Part shown: positions 48,601 to 60,550 of the stretch, in pieces | Layout: each line of letters opens with the position of its first letter | Position numbering within the stretch: the first letter of the stretch is position 1 | Assembly (NCBI RefSeq): GCF_964199755.1 | Contig: NC_133930.1 | Coordinates: forward strand, 34,150,652-34,214,651 | Length of the DNA stretch: 64,000 bases | Direction: 5' to 3' | From: Larus michahellis | Taxonomy: Eukaryota; Chordata; Aves; Charadriiformes; Laridae | Notes under the pieces: generated by a model | The model's database searches: none | What the model was told of the DNA's origin: nothing | The model's input: the letters and a program-made list of their open reading frames with translations, nothing else | Program-made: the position numbers and the translations under genes

Positions 48601-51244
48601 ATGACCTCTTTTGCACGCACTTCCTGACCTCCCGTGTTCTTTCACTGTCTGCCTGGGGAGCATGAGAAGCCTTATGCTTTGAATAATGAGTGTGGTATCT
48701 TTGCTAGGAGATCCCAGAAGATTTGTGCCAGGTCTGGGTTTGGGTTGCTACCATCTCCCTGGGAGACTCTATTTATTTGCAAAACTCAGAACTGGTTGAA
48801 GAGCCAGTAATATGCTCTCAACAAGAGTACTGCTCTCCTAGTTCAGAAGACAGAAGTCTTCTGCTTCTGCTATCATCTTAACATTTCTGAGGAATGAAGG
48901 TTTGGCTTAGCAGCAAGCCGCACCAGTTAATACATATTATGAAATCCTGTAAATCCAATAACCTATTTTAGATTAGTTACCAACACAAATCTATTTAATT
49001 CATGAAGTGAACTTATATAATATCTGAATCCAGAGGATTTAACCAAAAAAAGTGTTTCAACAAATATAGTGTCTCAAAAATGAAAGTTTCATTCACTTGC
49101 ATTTCTAATGTAAGGGGGAAAAACACTTTGTACTTGAATTTAAAATATTTTTTTTCAGTAGAAATTCTTGGAGACAGACTGGAAAGTAACACCACCTTTA
49201 GAAGTTTTACAAATTCTGGTGCTATCAAAAGCATTTTGTTCCTTTTGAGTCTTCCTTCCACCCTCTACCACTCAGCTCTCCCACAGTGGATCGACACAGG
49301 AACGTTTTTCTTGAAAATTTGACCTGCAAACCAGTTTCGTGCTGATGACCAAGAATGCACAAATGCCTTTTAGTGAAATTAAACATGGAACAGAACAAAC
49401 TCTCAAACTTTTCAGCTGCTATCTAGGAGCCATGGCCCTGTAAGAGCAATCAAAGGTTCTGAGGGTGGAAGATAAACAATGAATGTAGAGATCTGTTGAA
49501 CCACACTGCATGGAGGCACCTCACAGGAAGGGTTGAGTGGCAGAAGGAAGTAGCGTTGCAAATGAACAGCAGTTTTCTGGGGTAGAGGGAGAAGTAACAA
49601 GAAGCAAGGGGACAATGCCTAAATGATGGAGCGTGGAAGTTTTTACATGGGTCTTTGCGTGATGGGAAACAATCCTAAAAGTATTTAGACAGTCTTAAGT
49701 CTCAGTGTCAAGTTACATTCCCATAGTTTCTCTGTGCTAGGAGTTTTACTGCTTGGACCTCAATAGTCCGTTCATTTAAAAAGAACGGAAGAGATTGAGT
49801 TGATGGAGGCTGGGAATAATATGCCTTAGCTCCTGCTGAGATTGTGTTAGCTCTGGTGGTATAGTTTTGTCCTTTATAACTCTGATTCTTTTTCTTTGAG
49901 TTATTTTTGCCTTTAATACATGACCAGCTTCCCCTGTTAGGAATATAGCTAACCTGATTCTTTTTATTTTTAAGTCTAGAAATTAGCATAATGTTGGTGA
50001 TAAATATATCATTAAACAGAACAATCCTATCTTCCACTTCTTAACATGACAAATGTGTGGAATACCTTACAATGATGCTGCCAGATCAATAAAACTAGGA
50101 ATAAGTAGTTTGTTCCCTGTACTTTTTCTGAAACTGAAAATATGCACCTTCACATTACTCAGTTTCATGTGATACAAAAGTTTCAGGATTATGAATGTCT
50201 TCATGGTGCCAGAGAGTACTAAAATATCACAACTGGTTTACAAAGCCACAAAGTTTTCTCTGTCCAGTCAAGCTGAACTAAAAGAATTTTGAATGGCTTT
50301 TCAAGTCATGTGTTCCTTATGAATCAGTTAATAAATAAAATCTGATGCCACACTGTTTATTTGTTAGATTGGCACAACTGTATGTGCTATTATTGTGGCT
50401 CTTCTTTGCATTAATGATCTCGCTTCCCATACTTTCTCTTTTCATCTCTTGCTCCAGGCAGGATTTAACTATTCTGCTACCATTTTCCAAGTAAACAGAC
50501 TTCATTTCAATATAATATGAAAAGATGCTTCCATTCATGCCTCTCAGGTGGGGAGTAGGGTGTGGTTTCTATAGCTTACTCAGTAAGCTGGACCTAACTG
50601 GCCTCTGCTTGAACCTAACACTATTTAGCTTCTTTGGCATTTCTCAACAGTATTGCAATGGCTGTGTTCCCAGGAGCAGTTTACTGGCCATATGAACTCC
50701 TTTTAGCAATTCTTGAAGCCCTGAGTAGTTTCACATTGTCTGCAGTCCAGTTCTGTGCCAAGCAGTAGTGACAGCCCTTTCTTAAACTACAGTCTTTCTT
50801 CACCTCTGTCCATCTTGGACAAATACCTGCAAATTAACATGCAAACATTTACATTTGGTAAAAATGGCTAGTACTTAAGAAAACTAGTTGGTTTAACCTC
50901 TCAGTAATCCACTGTATCCCAGAGGCGTGACTTCAGCCTTTTATTTTTAATTCTTTCCAGGGTCAAACCATGAATCCTAAAGCCACAGAATGGTTTTTAT
51001 TTCTATAAATCTATTACAAACTCCAAACTGTTTCACAGTACTAAAATGATGAGATCACCAGATGTCTGGCCATTTCCAATAGCAAGGCTGAAACCTGGAA
51101 TAATATTGACGTCACCAAAGAGGAGGCACCTGCAAGAGGTAATATGATGGGACTTCTGGGCTGGCCAGGGAGAGTCAGTCATGGCACTGACATGCCATTT
51201 TGGCCTGCTGAGCACAATCCACCTGCAGCAACCTTGGGCAAGTT

Positions 51245-51275
51245 TATAGAATCACAGAATCATAGAATAGTTCTG
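51245..51275 (-). mobile_element. Tiny CR1 terminal fragment
   Basis: ATAGAATCACAGAATCATAGAATAG is the reverse complement of CR1 terminal repeats; nothing recognisable follows. Confidence 0.5.
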
Positions 51276-51407
51276 AAGGCCTCACAACGCTTGAACTCTG
51301 AACTAAGGTGTCTTAAATTCTAATTCAGTATTATTTGACTTTTTGTGCTATGCTGATGCAACCAACTTTTGCTGTTCTACTGTTTTACTAGATGTCAAGC
51401 TACATAA

Positions 51408-51735
51408 TGTAGCTCAATGTCCAGATGGAGATCAGTTACAAGTGATGTCCCTCAGGGATTCATATTGGGACCAATAGCATTTAATATCTTCATCAATGAC
51501 AGAGACAGTGGGACCGAGTACACCCTCAGCAAGATTGCAGATGACACCAAGCTGAGTGGTGTGGTTGACATGCCTGAGGGACAGGATACCATCCAGAGGG
51601 ACCTGGACAGTATTGAGAAGTGGGCCCATGTGAACCTCATGAAGTTCAACAAGGCCAAGTGCAAGCTTCTGCACGTGGGTTGGGGCAAGTCCCAGTATCA
51701 ACACAGGCTGGGGGATGAAGGCATTGAGAGCAGCT
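51408..51735 (+). mobile_element. CR1 internal fragment, truncated at both ends
   Basis: Encodes the RT palm segment VTSDVPQGFILGP ... FNIFINDRDS ... IADDTKLSGV ... LMKFNKAKCKLLHVGWG and stops near the IESS motif without the rest of ORF2 or the 3' tail. An open frame of 118 codons (51417-51773) runs beyond the recognisable part. Lack of the 3' end indicates a later deletion, because CR1 insertion normally truncates only the 5' end. Confidence 0.88.
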
Positions 51736-54700
51736 GGATGCTGTTTTGTCACCACACAGGCCAGGATAGTTAACAAAATAAAACTACTGGTGCTTGTGTG
51801 TGTGTCCAACTCTGTCAGCAGTAAAAATGAAAATGGCTCCAGCAAAGTGATCGTGTCATGTCTGGAAATGCTGTTGCTATAAAATAATAACATTCAATTT
51901 CACAGCAAAAGCAATCCCCATACTCAAGCTTTGCATTATGATGCATCTCTGATATTAGAAGGAAAGACAATTGAAGGATTTAGAAATTCCCCTAAGCAAC
52001 TCTCACATTTCCTCCTGTAACGTGTCAAAACAGCAAAAGATGAGCATGATTCATAGGCTGTTGTTATTCTGCTGCTTCCTTATGTGTCAGATCTGACTGC
52101 TTCTAGAAGTTTAGTGTGCTTTCTGCTGTAGATGCGATTCAACCCAATGCTTGGGCCTGATGTGAGCATTTTGGCACAACTCTAGGGGAAACAGGGTGGT
52201 TGGAGGTTCTTTGTCCCAGGAAAAAAGGCTTCAGTCTAGACTGTTGCATTGACTAGAGTTTTCTTGTTTATTTTATTTGTAAAACTGATACACATTATAA
52301 ATTTCACAGCAGCTAAAGGACTCTTATTTTAGTGCGATGGGAACACAGTTCATTAAAGTAGTTTTTCAATAAGTGGCTCACAAACCTTGAGAGGTTGTTT
52401 CTTTGTTAGGCTTGTTTTGCTAAGGAGTCTGTAAAAACTACTGTCGGTAGATTTAAAGCTATTGTACAGCAATGTATCTTTCTGCAGGAAAATATTATTG
52501 CAATTGGGGAAAAAGATTAAACCACTGGACTTGGATGTTGCTGAGATGGCTGCATGCTCTTGGGTGTTGCCCAGAATTCCACAGTCCCCACTGTTGCTTA
52601 CTGCCTTATATAAATCATTACAGTTACGACTGTAGCTCTGAAAGCGATGCTTACCACAGCCTTTAAGGCTTTTACGTTAAGCTTGACCCATAGGTGCAGT
52701 TCATTGTTCCATGTACTTTTAAAGCAAAGGCTGAGTTTTACAAACGGTATCTACAATCTTTGCCCAGTGGAGGTAATGGCTAATGAAATCATGTACATAC
52801 ATGGGCAAAGCAGCAGAGGAAGAATAATAATGTTTTAGATATGCTTCTATGTTCTCTATGTGCAATGATTAATGCCTCTGAAGTCAGTAGAGTGCATTAG
52901 TAGAAGGTGCTGTGAACAGATTGAAAAACCGGGCCCTCTCTGTACGCCTTCAGTTCTGATTCATCTGGGTTCTTGTACAAGCCTGTGAAATGGCAAGTGC
53001 AGCAGTCTCATCTCCTCCCTTTAAACAAAGCCAAGAAAATCCTAATCTGTGTTCCTAAATGCTGTTCCTGTGTTCCTTTTCATGCTCTTTTCACAGCCCA
53101 TGGCAAGGAGCTCAGGAAAGGGGGATTAATCACTTTTAGAAGGCATTGCAGAGAAAATGTGTCAAAACTGACAGAAAGAAAATGCCCTGCTCCTTTCTCC
53201 ACCACCATGTTCATGTTCCACTTTTCACTGGCCTTTGGGCACAGGACAATGCATCGCAGTGATACTCCAGCTGCTGCTGAGGTAAGAGTTTGTCAGTGCA
53301 AGGTGCCCTTGATAGACCTTTCAGACTTTCACAGTGCTTTTTCTTACAGCTGGATACAGTCTTAAATTTTGGGAAAGCCTTTTTTGGGGTGAACTACCTA
53401 TACACTGCATTGTTCTGGATGAAAGTTCTGACTTTGATTGATATGACCCAAACTTCTCTTGGTCAGTATGCATGCACCGGGCTTTATTTTGTTAGTGGAT
53501 TTGAGTGATAGTCACCTTGATGATGATTATTAATGGCTTCTGTTAGTCTACCTGACCTTACCCATCTGCAGTAGTTCTTCAGTTCTAGAGTATCTTCATT
53601 CCTCCTAAGTGACCTACTTAAGAAGTTCAGCGTTATCCTGCCCCAGTAGGAGTCATGCAATGTGACACAGAAACATGGCCAATGAACATCCAGCTCAAAC
53701 CGCCTCACCCTCCTCTGCATGTTAGTTTGGATAAACAAATAATGATTGCTTCCTAGAAGCTTCTTACAAAGAATATTGTCATTATTGAGGTAACTAGCTG
53801 AAAGCAGGAAAGGCAGGACTCCTCTCTACCACACCCTGTGTTGTCATGTACCTGGAACTCTTTTAATGCTCCTGCAGCCTTTGAAGACAAAACAAAGGTC
53901 CCACTTCTGTAGCCCATACTTCCAAGGGAAGGTCCACTTAGAGCAATTATTTATATAAGTCTTATTTACTTCAGTGAGACTGTGGGATTTCTTCAGGACC
54001 CAGATTACGAAAACCTCATCTCTTACAGTTTATTCATCAGACCCCCCCCCAGTTCCTTGGCATAAGCAATGCAAGGAATATTTTCTCCTCATTATATATT
54101 GCATTGTCTTTTACCAATACTTAAGAAGAAGTATACTTTATTATTGGGAATAGTTTCCTCATTAAAAAAAGGCTGGTTTATTACATCATGAAAAATAACC
54201 CCCACGAAACTGGCTGCCCTCCAGGAATTTTTTTTTTAAACGCTTACTCACCCGCAGTTTGATATGACATAACTCCAGGTTAAATATCAACCACACTTTT
54301 TGCTGTACTGTAGGAATGTGTCTGACACTGTCAACAGATTAAGGAAATAGAGAACTCACATGGACCTAGGTACCTGCTAGCTACTTTCCAAGGTGTTCTT
54401 CCAGCATAATTTTTATAAAGACGAACCAGCGATGACAACATCTGAGCAGTTGGCTCAGTATGGCCAAATATTTTATGTTGTCCAAAGGTAGAGATCTGTC
54501 TGATTGCTCGCTCGGTTCAGTGGAAACCTTGAGCAGTCTCTGGACTGGGCTAGTATTTCCAACATCGAGTTAAATTTATCTTGGACTGCACTCCAGCTGA
54601 GGGAGGGCCTGCCCCTTTTGGATCTGGCTTCAGGAAAAATCCTACACTGCCAGATCATATTGCAGCTACTTTTGATCTCTAAGACACCTGAAAGACTTTA

Positions 54701-55639
54701 TTTAACAGAAATTGAAAATAAATGTATTATAAAGTTACTTTATTATTAAAATCAATGTTATAAATAACCTGAGCTGCTGTGTCTCATCCGTTGAGTATAG
54801 TATCCCTAAAAACAAATTTGCCTGCACTTTGCTGTTTCTTTCCATTTTGAATTCTAGCACTTACCAAGACGCACCATCTTTTATGGAAAGCAAAAAAAGC
54901 ATAAACTGAAAACAGGCCTCTTCCTCCTCAAGCTCCCCTTTGTTGTCCTGTTTAATGACTTTTGTCCTCTGATCTCCCATGTGAATAGCCTCAGCAATCA
55001 TTCAAGAGCTAAATCTGCAAAGAACTGCCATTAAAATAAGGATTCTATCTTACAGGCTGGAAAGTAGTTACCTGGTTAAACTACATGCCCTAAGTTCACA
55101 AAATCAAGCTGAGAACATGATCTTTGGAAAATGCAAGTGTGTTTCATGATGGCACTATGGTTTTGTTCACAGTATTTTCACCCTTCTGGACAAAGACAGT
55201 ACCATGTTACAGACTCCACAGGCTTAAGGCGCCAAGAAAAACTTCACAGTGAAATCATTTTAGCAACACCACCTTATCTCAAAATGTTTAGCATAACATC
55301 CATTCTCCAATTTCTTATGTAAAATCATGGTTTGACCTAAGGCAAGTCTACGGCAGTGCTCAGTACAGTCACGTGAAGAAACTTATATTCCTTGGCTCTT
55401 ACACCCAGTAGGAGATGCAGATGAGATGGTGTGACGATAGAAAGCCTATCCAACAAGAGACTAAACAGCCATTTCTTGTCTACACAAGCATCCACACTTT
55501 CCTGGACTAAACTATCAAGACTTCCAGCTACAGAAAGAAAGAAAGAAGTGGTTGATAGGAGGATTTAACAAGGCATTAAAATCACTGAATATGTCTATCT
55601 GGACTTTAAAAAAAAAAAATGCTATCAAAGACTGATGCA
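51736..55639. other. Intergenic
   Basis: AT-rich, with a C9 run at 54043-54051. No gene or repeat is recognised. Confidence 0.55.
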
Positions 55640-57575
55640 AATGCCCTTATTTAGAGATTCGAAGTAAGAGATTCAAAAAGTTCTGAATCTCACCCAAAGA
55701 CTGGACATCACAGGGTAGAAAAGAAAAGGGCAATACTGGAGGACTACAGAGATCCTGTTGGCTGTTGTAGGGAGAAAATCTATGTGGCCAAAGCTCAATT
55801 AGAGTTCAAGCTGGCCAGCTTTTTTAATATGTTAATAGCAAAAGGAGGACTAGAGATAACATTGGTCCATTACTTGATGAGGTCAGTCACCTCACAAATA
55901 GGGACGTAGACAAAGTAGAGATGTTTAGTGCCTTTTTTTGCCTCTGTCTTTAACACCAATGATGGGCTCTGGGAGTCCCATCTTGAAAGACTGTGACTGG
56001 GGAAATGATAAAGCTCCCAGCTGACTCTGAACTTGTTCGAGACTTGCTGCTCCAGCTAGACATGCGCAAATCTATGGGGCCCAATGGGATTCATCCCAGG
56101 TTACTAAAAGAGCTGACTGATGTCATCACGGGACCACTCTCCATTATTTTTCAACAGTCTTGGGAGTCTGGAGAGGTCCCAGTCAACTGGAAGCTGTCAA
56201 ATGTTGTTCCAGTTTTCAAGAATGCTAAGAAGGAAGACAGGCCTATCAATCTCATCTCAGTGCCTGGTAAAATTACAGAGATGGTTATTCTGGGAGTTAT
56301 TGAAAAACACTTGAGAGACAACCATAGCCAGCATTGGTTTACGAGGGGAAAGTCCTGCTTAACTAACTTAATTTCATTTTATGACAAGGTCACCCATCTA
56401 GTTGACCAAGGGAAGCCAGTAGATGTGGTGGGTTTTGATTTTAGCAAAGCCTTTGATACCGTCTCTCACAGTATCCTTCTGGATAAAATGTTCAGCACAC
56501 AGCTAAACAAGTCCATAATACGATGGGTGAGCAATTGACTGATGGGTCGGGCTCAAAGTATTGTAATAAATGAGGGTTACATCAGGCTGGCAGCCAGTCA
56601 TCAGTGGGGTCCCCCAGGGCTCAATTTTAGGGCCAGTGTTCTTTAATGTTTTGATAAATGATCGGGACGCAGGAATCAATTTTCATTAACCAGGTTTGCC
56701 AATGATACTAAACTAGGACTCCCTCAAGGGTAGAGAGGTCTTACAGAGACATCTGGGTAGACGAGAGGGCTGGGCAATCACCAACTGTATGAAATTTAAC
56801 AAGGGCAAGTGCAGGGTTCTCCACCTAGGACTGGGTAATACTGGTTATACGTACAATCTGAGGGACAAGAGGGTGGAGAAAAGCACCAAAGAAACAGATT
56901 GAAAGGGTTTGAGTTGATGGCAAGTTGAATATGAGTCAACAGTGTGCCCTTGGCAGCCAAAAGGGCCAACCAAGTCCTGGAGCGCGTCAAGAAAAGCATC
57001 ACTAGCTGGTCGAGGGGGGTGATTGTATCACTATACACTACGCTGGTGTGACCCCACCTTGAGTACTGTGTGCAGTTTTGGGTTCCTCAATATAAGAAGG
57101 AAATCAGACTATAAGAGTGTGTCCAAAGGAGGGTGACCAAGATGGTGAAAGTTCTCAAGGGCAAGACTTATGAGGAGCAGCTGAGGTCAGTTGGTTTGTT
57201 CAGCTTGAAGAAGAGAATGCCAAGGGGTGCCCTCATCGCAGTCTACAACTTCCCCAAGGCGGGCAGCGGAGTAGGAAGTGCTGATCTCCTCTCTTGTGAC
57301 CAGCAATAGCACATGAGGAGATGGAATGAAACTGCATCAGGGGAAGTTCAGATTGGGCATTAGGAAAACGTTCTTCACTAAGAGGGTAGCTGGTCACTGC
57401 AACAGGCTCCCGAGGGAAGTGGTCATGGCACCAACCTTGTCAGAGTTCAAAGATGCATCTGGATGACGCTTTTAGTCATATGGTTTAGTTTTAGGTAGTC
57501 CTGTGAGGAGCAGGGATTTGGACTCAATGATCCTTATGGGTCCCTTCCAACTTGAGATATTCTATGATTCTGAAA
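55640..57575 (+). mobile_element. CR1 retrotransposon, longest single copy, decayed
   Basis: About 1.9 kb covering the region between endonuclease and RT, the RT and the 3' UTR. An open 181-codon stretch (55993-56538) has the RT motifs KSMGPNGIHPRLLKEL, GEVPVNWKLSNVVPVFK and FDFSKAFDTVSH. Downstream are [10 protein letters not shown] and a mutated catalytic box FANDTKL (56695-56715). Several stops and frameshifts follow, then the 3' end (GGATTTGGACTCAATGATCC ... ATTCTATGATTCTG). Its family looks different from the copy at 7905. Confidence 0.92.
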
Positions 57576-59198
57576 TGAAGACAGAGTATCTGTCCCACAG
57601 GAAAGAAATACAATTTAGATACCGTTTGATGTACATGTTTTTGTTTACTTAAAGAGAAACCTATTTCCTTGAAATGCAGATTAGTTTATTAAATCTCATA
57701 ACCTGGAAGATTTAACAGGGTGGCTTTAACATAGACGTATCTTTTTATCTTTGTAATTCAAGAGTAAACCCATTGACTTGCAAGCTGTTATACTGATGCA
57801 AAGCCTGTGGGAGGTGAGAATCAGGCCGTCAGATAGTAAAGCATAAATTCATGAATGCATAGAGTACATTATATAGTTTACTTTCTGAATGTTGTTCATC
57901 TGGAACAACAGAAATAGGTTATTTTCTTTATTTTCAGATTATTTACAGTAGGATTCAGGGAACTTTTTTATCAATAGGAACACTTTTTTTAAACTAACAT
58001 GAAACTTTGGACTATTTCTTCTTACATTCCCGTTTGAAAAAGCTTCATAATTGAGGTAACTTGAAATCATTTAAAAAAATAATCTTTCGTATCTTGTTTG
58101 TAAAAAATCTCTTCAAAAAACAAGCTTGAAAACAACTGAATCATGACCTTCTTGTATAGCAAAGAACCCCCCTTGTATAGTTCAATATTGTTGCAACAGT
58201 AATATAAACTTTTACTTGACAAGATGTTCATAGTTCACATAGGAAGAACTTCAAAATGATCCTTGCTATTTTATAGAATGGCACAAATCAATATTAATTT
58301 GAGGTTATACGGAAGCTGTGCTGCAAATATCCATAAATTAAAATAGAACTGTAGGACACATTTGGGGATGGTGGCATTAAGAAAGAGGATTCTGATTTTG
58401 TGTGTGTGGCTGCTTTTGGCCTTCTTTTCTGAGAAGAATATTGATTTTTTTTTGGCCATCTGAACTAAACTGTCCTGGCACGAATGGGAGACATAAATGT
58501 CTTTGTATATGTCTCTAAGCAAAGGATTTACAGATAGTCTGATTATATTGATACAATAAGGGTCCTGGCCTAAAATCAATGCACCTGTGTCTGTGGGTTT
58601 TTTGCTTAACTGTGCTAAACCGTTGCAAAGTGCTCTGATAAATAACTCCTAGATTTTAAAGTACTGATGAAAATATTTCACAGAGAACATCCAGTTTGTA
58701 ACAATATTTTGTTTCCCAAGCTCACCACACCACTTTTTGTGATCCTAGTTGCTATAAAGGACCTGGCACACAAAGAGAGTGCCTGGTCTCACTCTATCAA
58801 CCCCCCTGACATGCGTCAGCTGCAGCTCCATGGATGGGGCTATTCATACCCCAAGTTTTCATGCCTGAAAGGTTTTTCAGTGCTGCGACAGGTGTGTGCA
58901 GCCACATCCCGGGCCAAGGAGCGACAGGGCGCTGCCAGCGTTGCTATCGGCACAGACAGCATGTGCCTGGCTATCAGAGTTACAGTAACTGTCTCAGCTA
59001 GCAAACCGTGCCTTTTCAGGGGGAGGAAAGGGGTACAAAAATAATAATAATGCGGCGGGGGGAGTGGGGGGAAGGAGAAGCAGCCTGCCTGCAATGAAAC
59101 CCGTTTGATGAGTGGGAGAAACATTCACACTGTATGTATACTCCTATCCCTGTTAGAAAGTGATCTAGGGTCACAGAGCTCTGGATAGTAGTTTTATT
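57576..59198. other. Intergenic, 5' flank of LURAP1L
   Basis: AT-rich until about 58750, then gradually more GC-rich toward the CpG island. No gene is recognised. Confidence 0.55.
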
Positions 59199-59506
59199 TT
59201 TTCTTCTTCTTTTCTCTTTTTTGCACCTATTCGTGTTCATTTTTCCTTTTCTTTTCCTCTCCTCTCCCTTTCTTCTCCTCTCTTCTCCCTCTCCCTCTTC
59301 TCTCTCTACCTTTCCTCTTCTCCCTTTTCCTCTCCCTCTTCTCCCTCTCCCTTCCCTCTTCTCCCTCTCCCTTCCCTCTCCTCTCCTTCTCCCTTTTCCT
59401 CTCCCTCTCCCTCTTGTCCCTCCCTCTCCTCTCCTTCTCCCTTTTTCTCTCCCTCCTCCCCCTTTCCCTCTTCTCTCCCTCTCCCTCTCCCTCTCCCTCT
59501 CCCCGC
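59199..59506. repeat. Pyrimidine (CTCCCT/CTTTTC)n tract upstream of LURAP1L
   Basis: About 300 bp is almost purely C and T on the + strand, built from irregular CTCCCT, CTCTTCTCC and TTTTCC units, ending in four clean CTCCCT units and CCGCAG at 59507-59512. Long frameless Ser/Leu/Pro (or Arg/Glu/Gly on the other strand) reading frames here are by-products of the repeat, not proteins. Confidence 0.9.
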
Positions 59507-60550
59507 AGGGTTCCCAAGCCCTGCCCGGCAGCTCCCGGGCCAGGCCGGGGGGGAAGCGGGGGGGAGCACTCCCCGCCGTGCGGGGGCGCCCCACCGCTCC
59601 CGCCGCCGTGCCGCGCCTCTTCTCCAGGCATTACGGTAGGCGGGCCGCGCCGCGCCTCTTCCACCTGCCAGCGGCCTTTAAAGTTGCGTCCGGCCCAGAC
59701 GCGCGATGACTCGGGTCCTGGTGCCCGGGGCCGGCAGGCGGCAGCTGTCGGGGCGCATCGCCGTCCCGCCGGAGCGGGGCCGGAGGGCGCGCCCCCCCCG
59801 CTTTCCTTGGCTTAGGACGAGTTTTTCTCCCTCGTCCCCGCCTGCCTACTTTTGTCTTTCCACCCGGTGGCAAAGGAGGGCCGGGGAAGGGCGGAGGGCG
59901 CGGGGGGGGGGGAGGCGCTGGTTCGCCCGGGAAATCCCTATGTCTGCGGCGGGTCACCTGCGCGGCTCGGCCGCCGGCCCCGGCGCTGCCGCGGATTACC
60001 GCGTCTCCGCGCTCCTGCAGCGCCCGGGCGGCCGCGGGTAGTGCCCGGCGCCGCCGCCGCGGGGCCAGCCATGGAGCCCGGCTCCCCGCCGGACCTCCGC
60101 GACGTCGAGCAAAAAATGGGGCGCAAAGTCCCCGAGAGCCTGGCGCGGCCCTTGCGCGGGGAGGAGCTGCCGGGACGCCCCCCTGCTGCCGCCGCGGCCC
60201 CCGGCCCCCGCCGCCGCCCCGCCGCCTCCCTGGCCAGGCTGGAGACGAAACTTCACCTCCTGAAGCAGGAGATGGTGAGTAGCCGGGCGCCGGCCGAGGG
60301 GCCCTGCGGCAGCGCCTCCGGCGCCTTTGCAGCCCTTTCCCCCCACCACCCCGGCGGCACCGTCCCGCCGCGGGCAGCGCTCCCCTGCGGGGTCGGCCGG
60401 GGACGTGGAGCCGCTTTCCCGCCGCCCGGCCGCGGGGAGATGGTTCTGCCTCCCGAGGTGGCAGCAGGGGGGCTGCGACCTCTGTGCCGCCGACCAGGTG
60501 AGCAGGAGGTTGTTGGCCCAGTGGCCAGAAGCGCCTGTCACTTGCCGGCT
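59500..60550. promoter_or_regulatory. LURAP1L: CpG island / promoter region of LURAP1L
   Basis: About 1 kb of very GC-rich, CpG-dense DNA, sharply different from the AT-rich flanks, surrounds the LURAP1L start codon. A TTTAAAG box at about 59677-59683 and many GC-box-like GGCGG/CCGCC runs are visible. This is typical of a broadly used TATA-poor promoter; the transcription start cannot be fixed from sequence. Confidence 0.8.
60071..60274 (+). CDS. LURAP1L: LURAP1L first coding exon (partial gene)
   Basis: 68 codons from an ATG in strong Kozak context (GCCAGCCATGG) to a consensus donor GTGAGT at 60275. The N-terminus PDLRDVEQKMGRKVPESL (residues 7-24) and the end LETKLHLLKQEM (57-68) match leucine-rich adaptor protein 1-like. 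The linker between (about 34-53) is Pro/Ala/Arg-rich, where the human protein has a Gly/Ser-rich stretch. The C-terminal segment is the start of a predicted coiled coil. Its paralogue LURAP1 (LRAP35a) bridges MRCK kinase and myosin 18A and can activate NF-kB; the role of LURAP1L is little known. The gene has two coding exons in human with a long intron, and I found no second exon before 64000, so it lies outside the window. Neighbouring TYRP1 upstream in the same orientation is the conserved amniote order. Confidence 0.9.

Larger units (their letters stand above)
41641..51244. other. Intergenic
   Basis: Apart from the CpG patch at 42420-42600, no gene or repeat is recognised. A 188-codon minus-strand open frame (47336-47902) is the longest unexplained frame in the spacer but resembles no family I know. 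Confidence 0.5.

Noticed and set aside
59221-59709. 162-codon + strand frame and 192-, 145- and 87-codon minus-strand frames over the pyrimidine tract
   Set aside because: They are Ser/Leu/Pro or Arg/Glu/Gly low-complexity translations of the CT/GA repeat, open in several frames at once.
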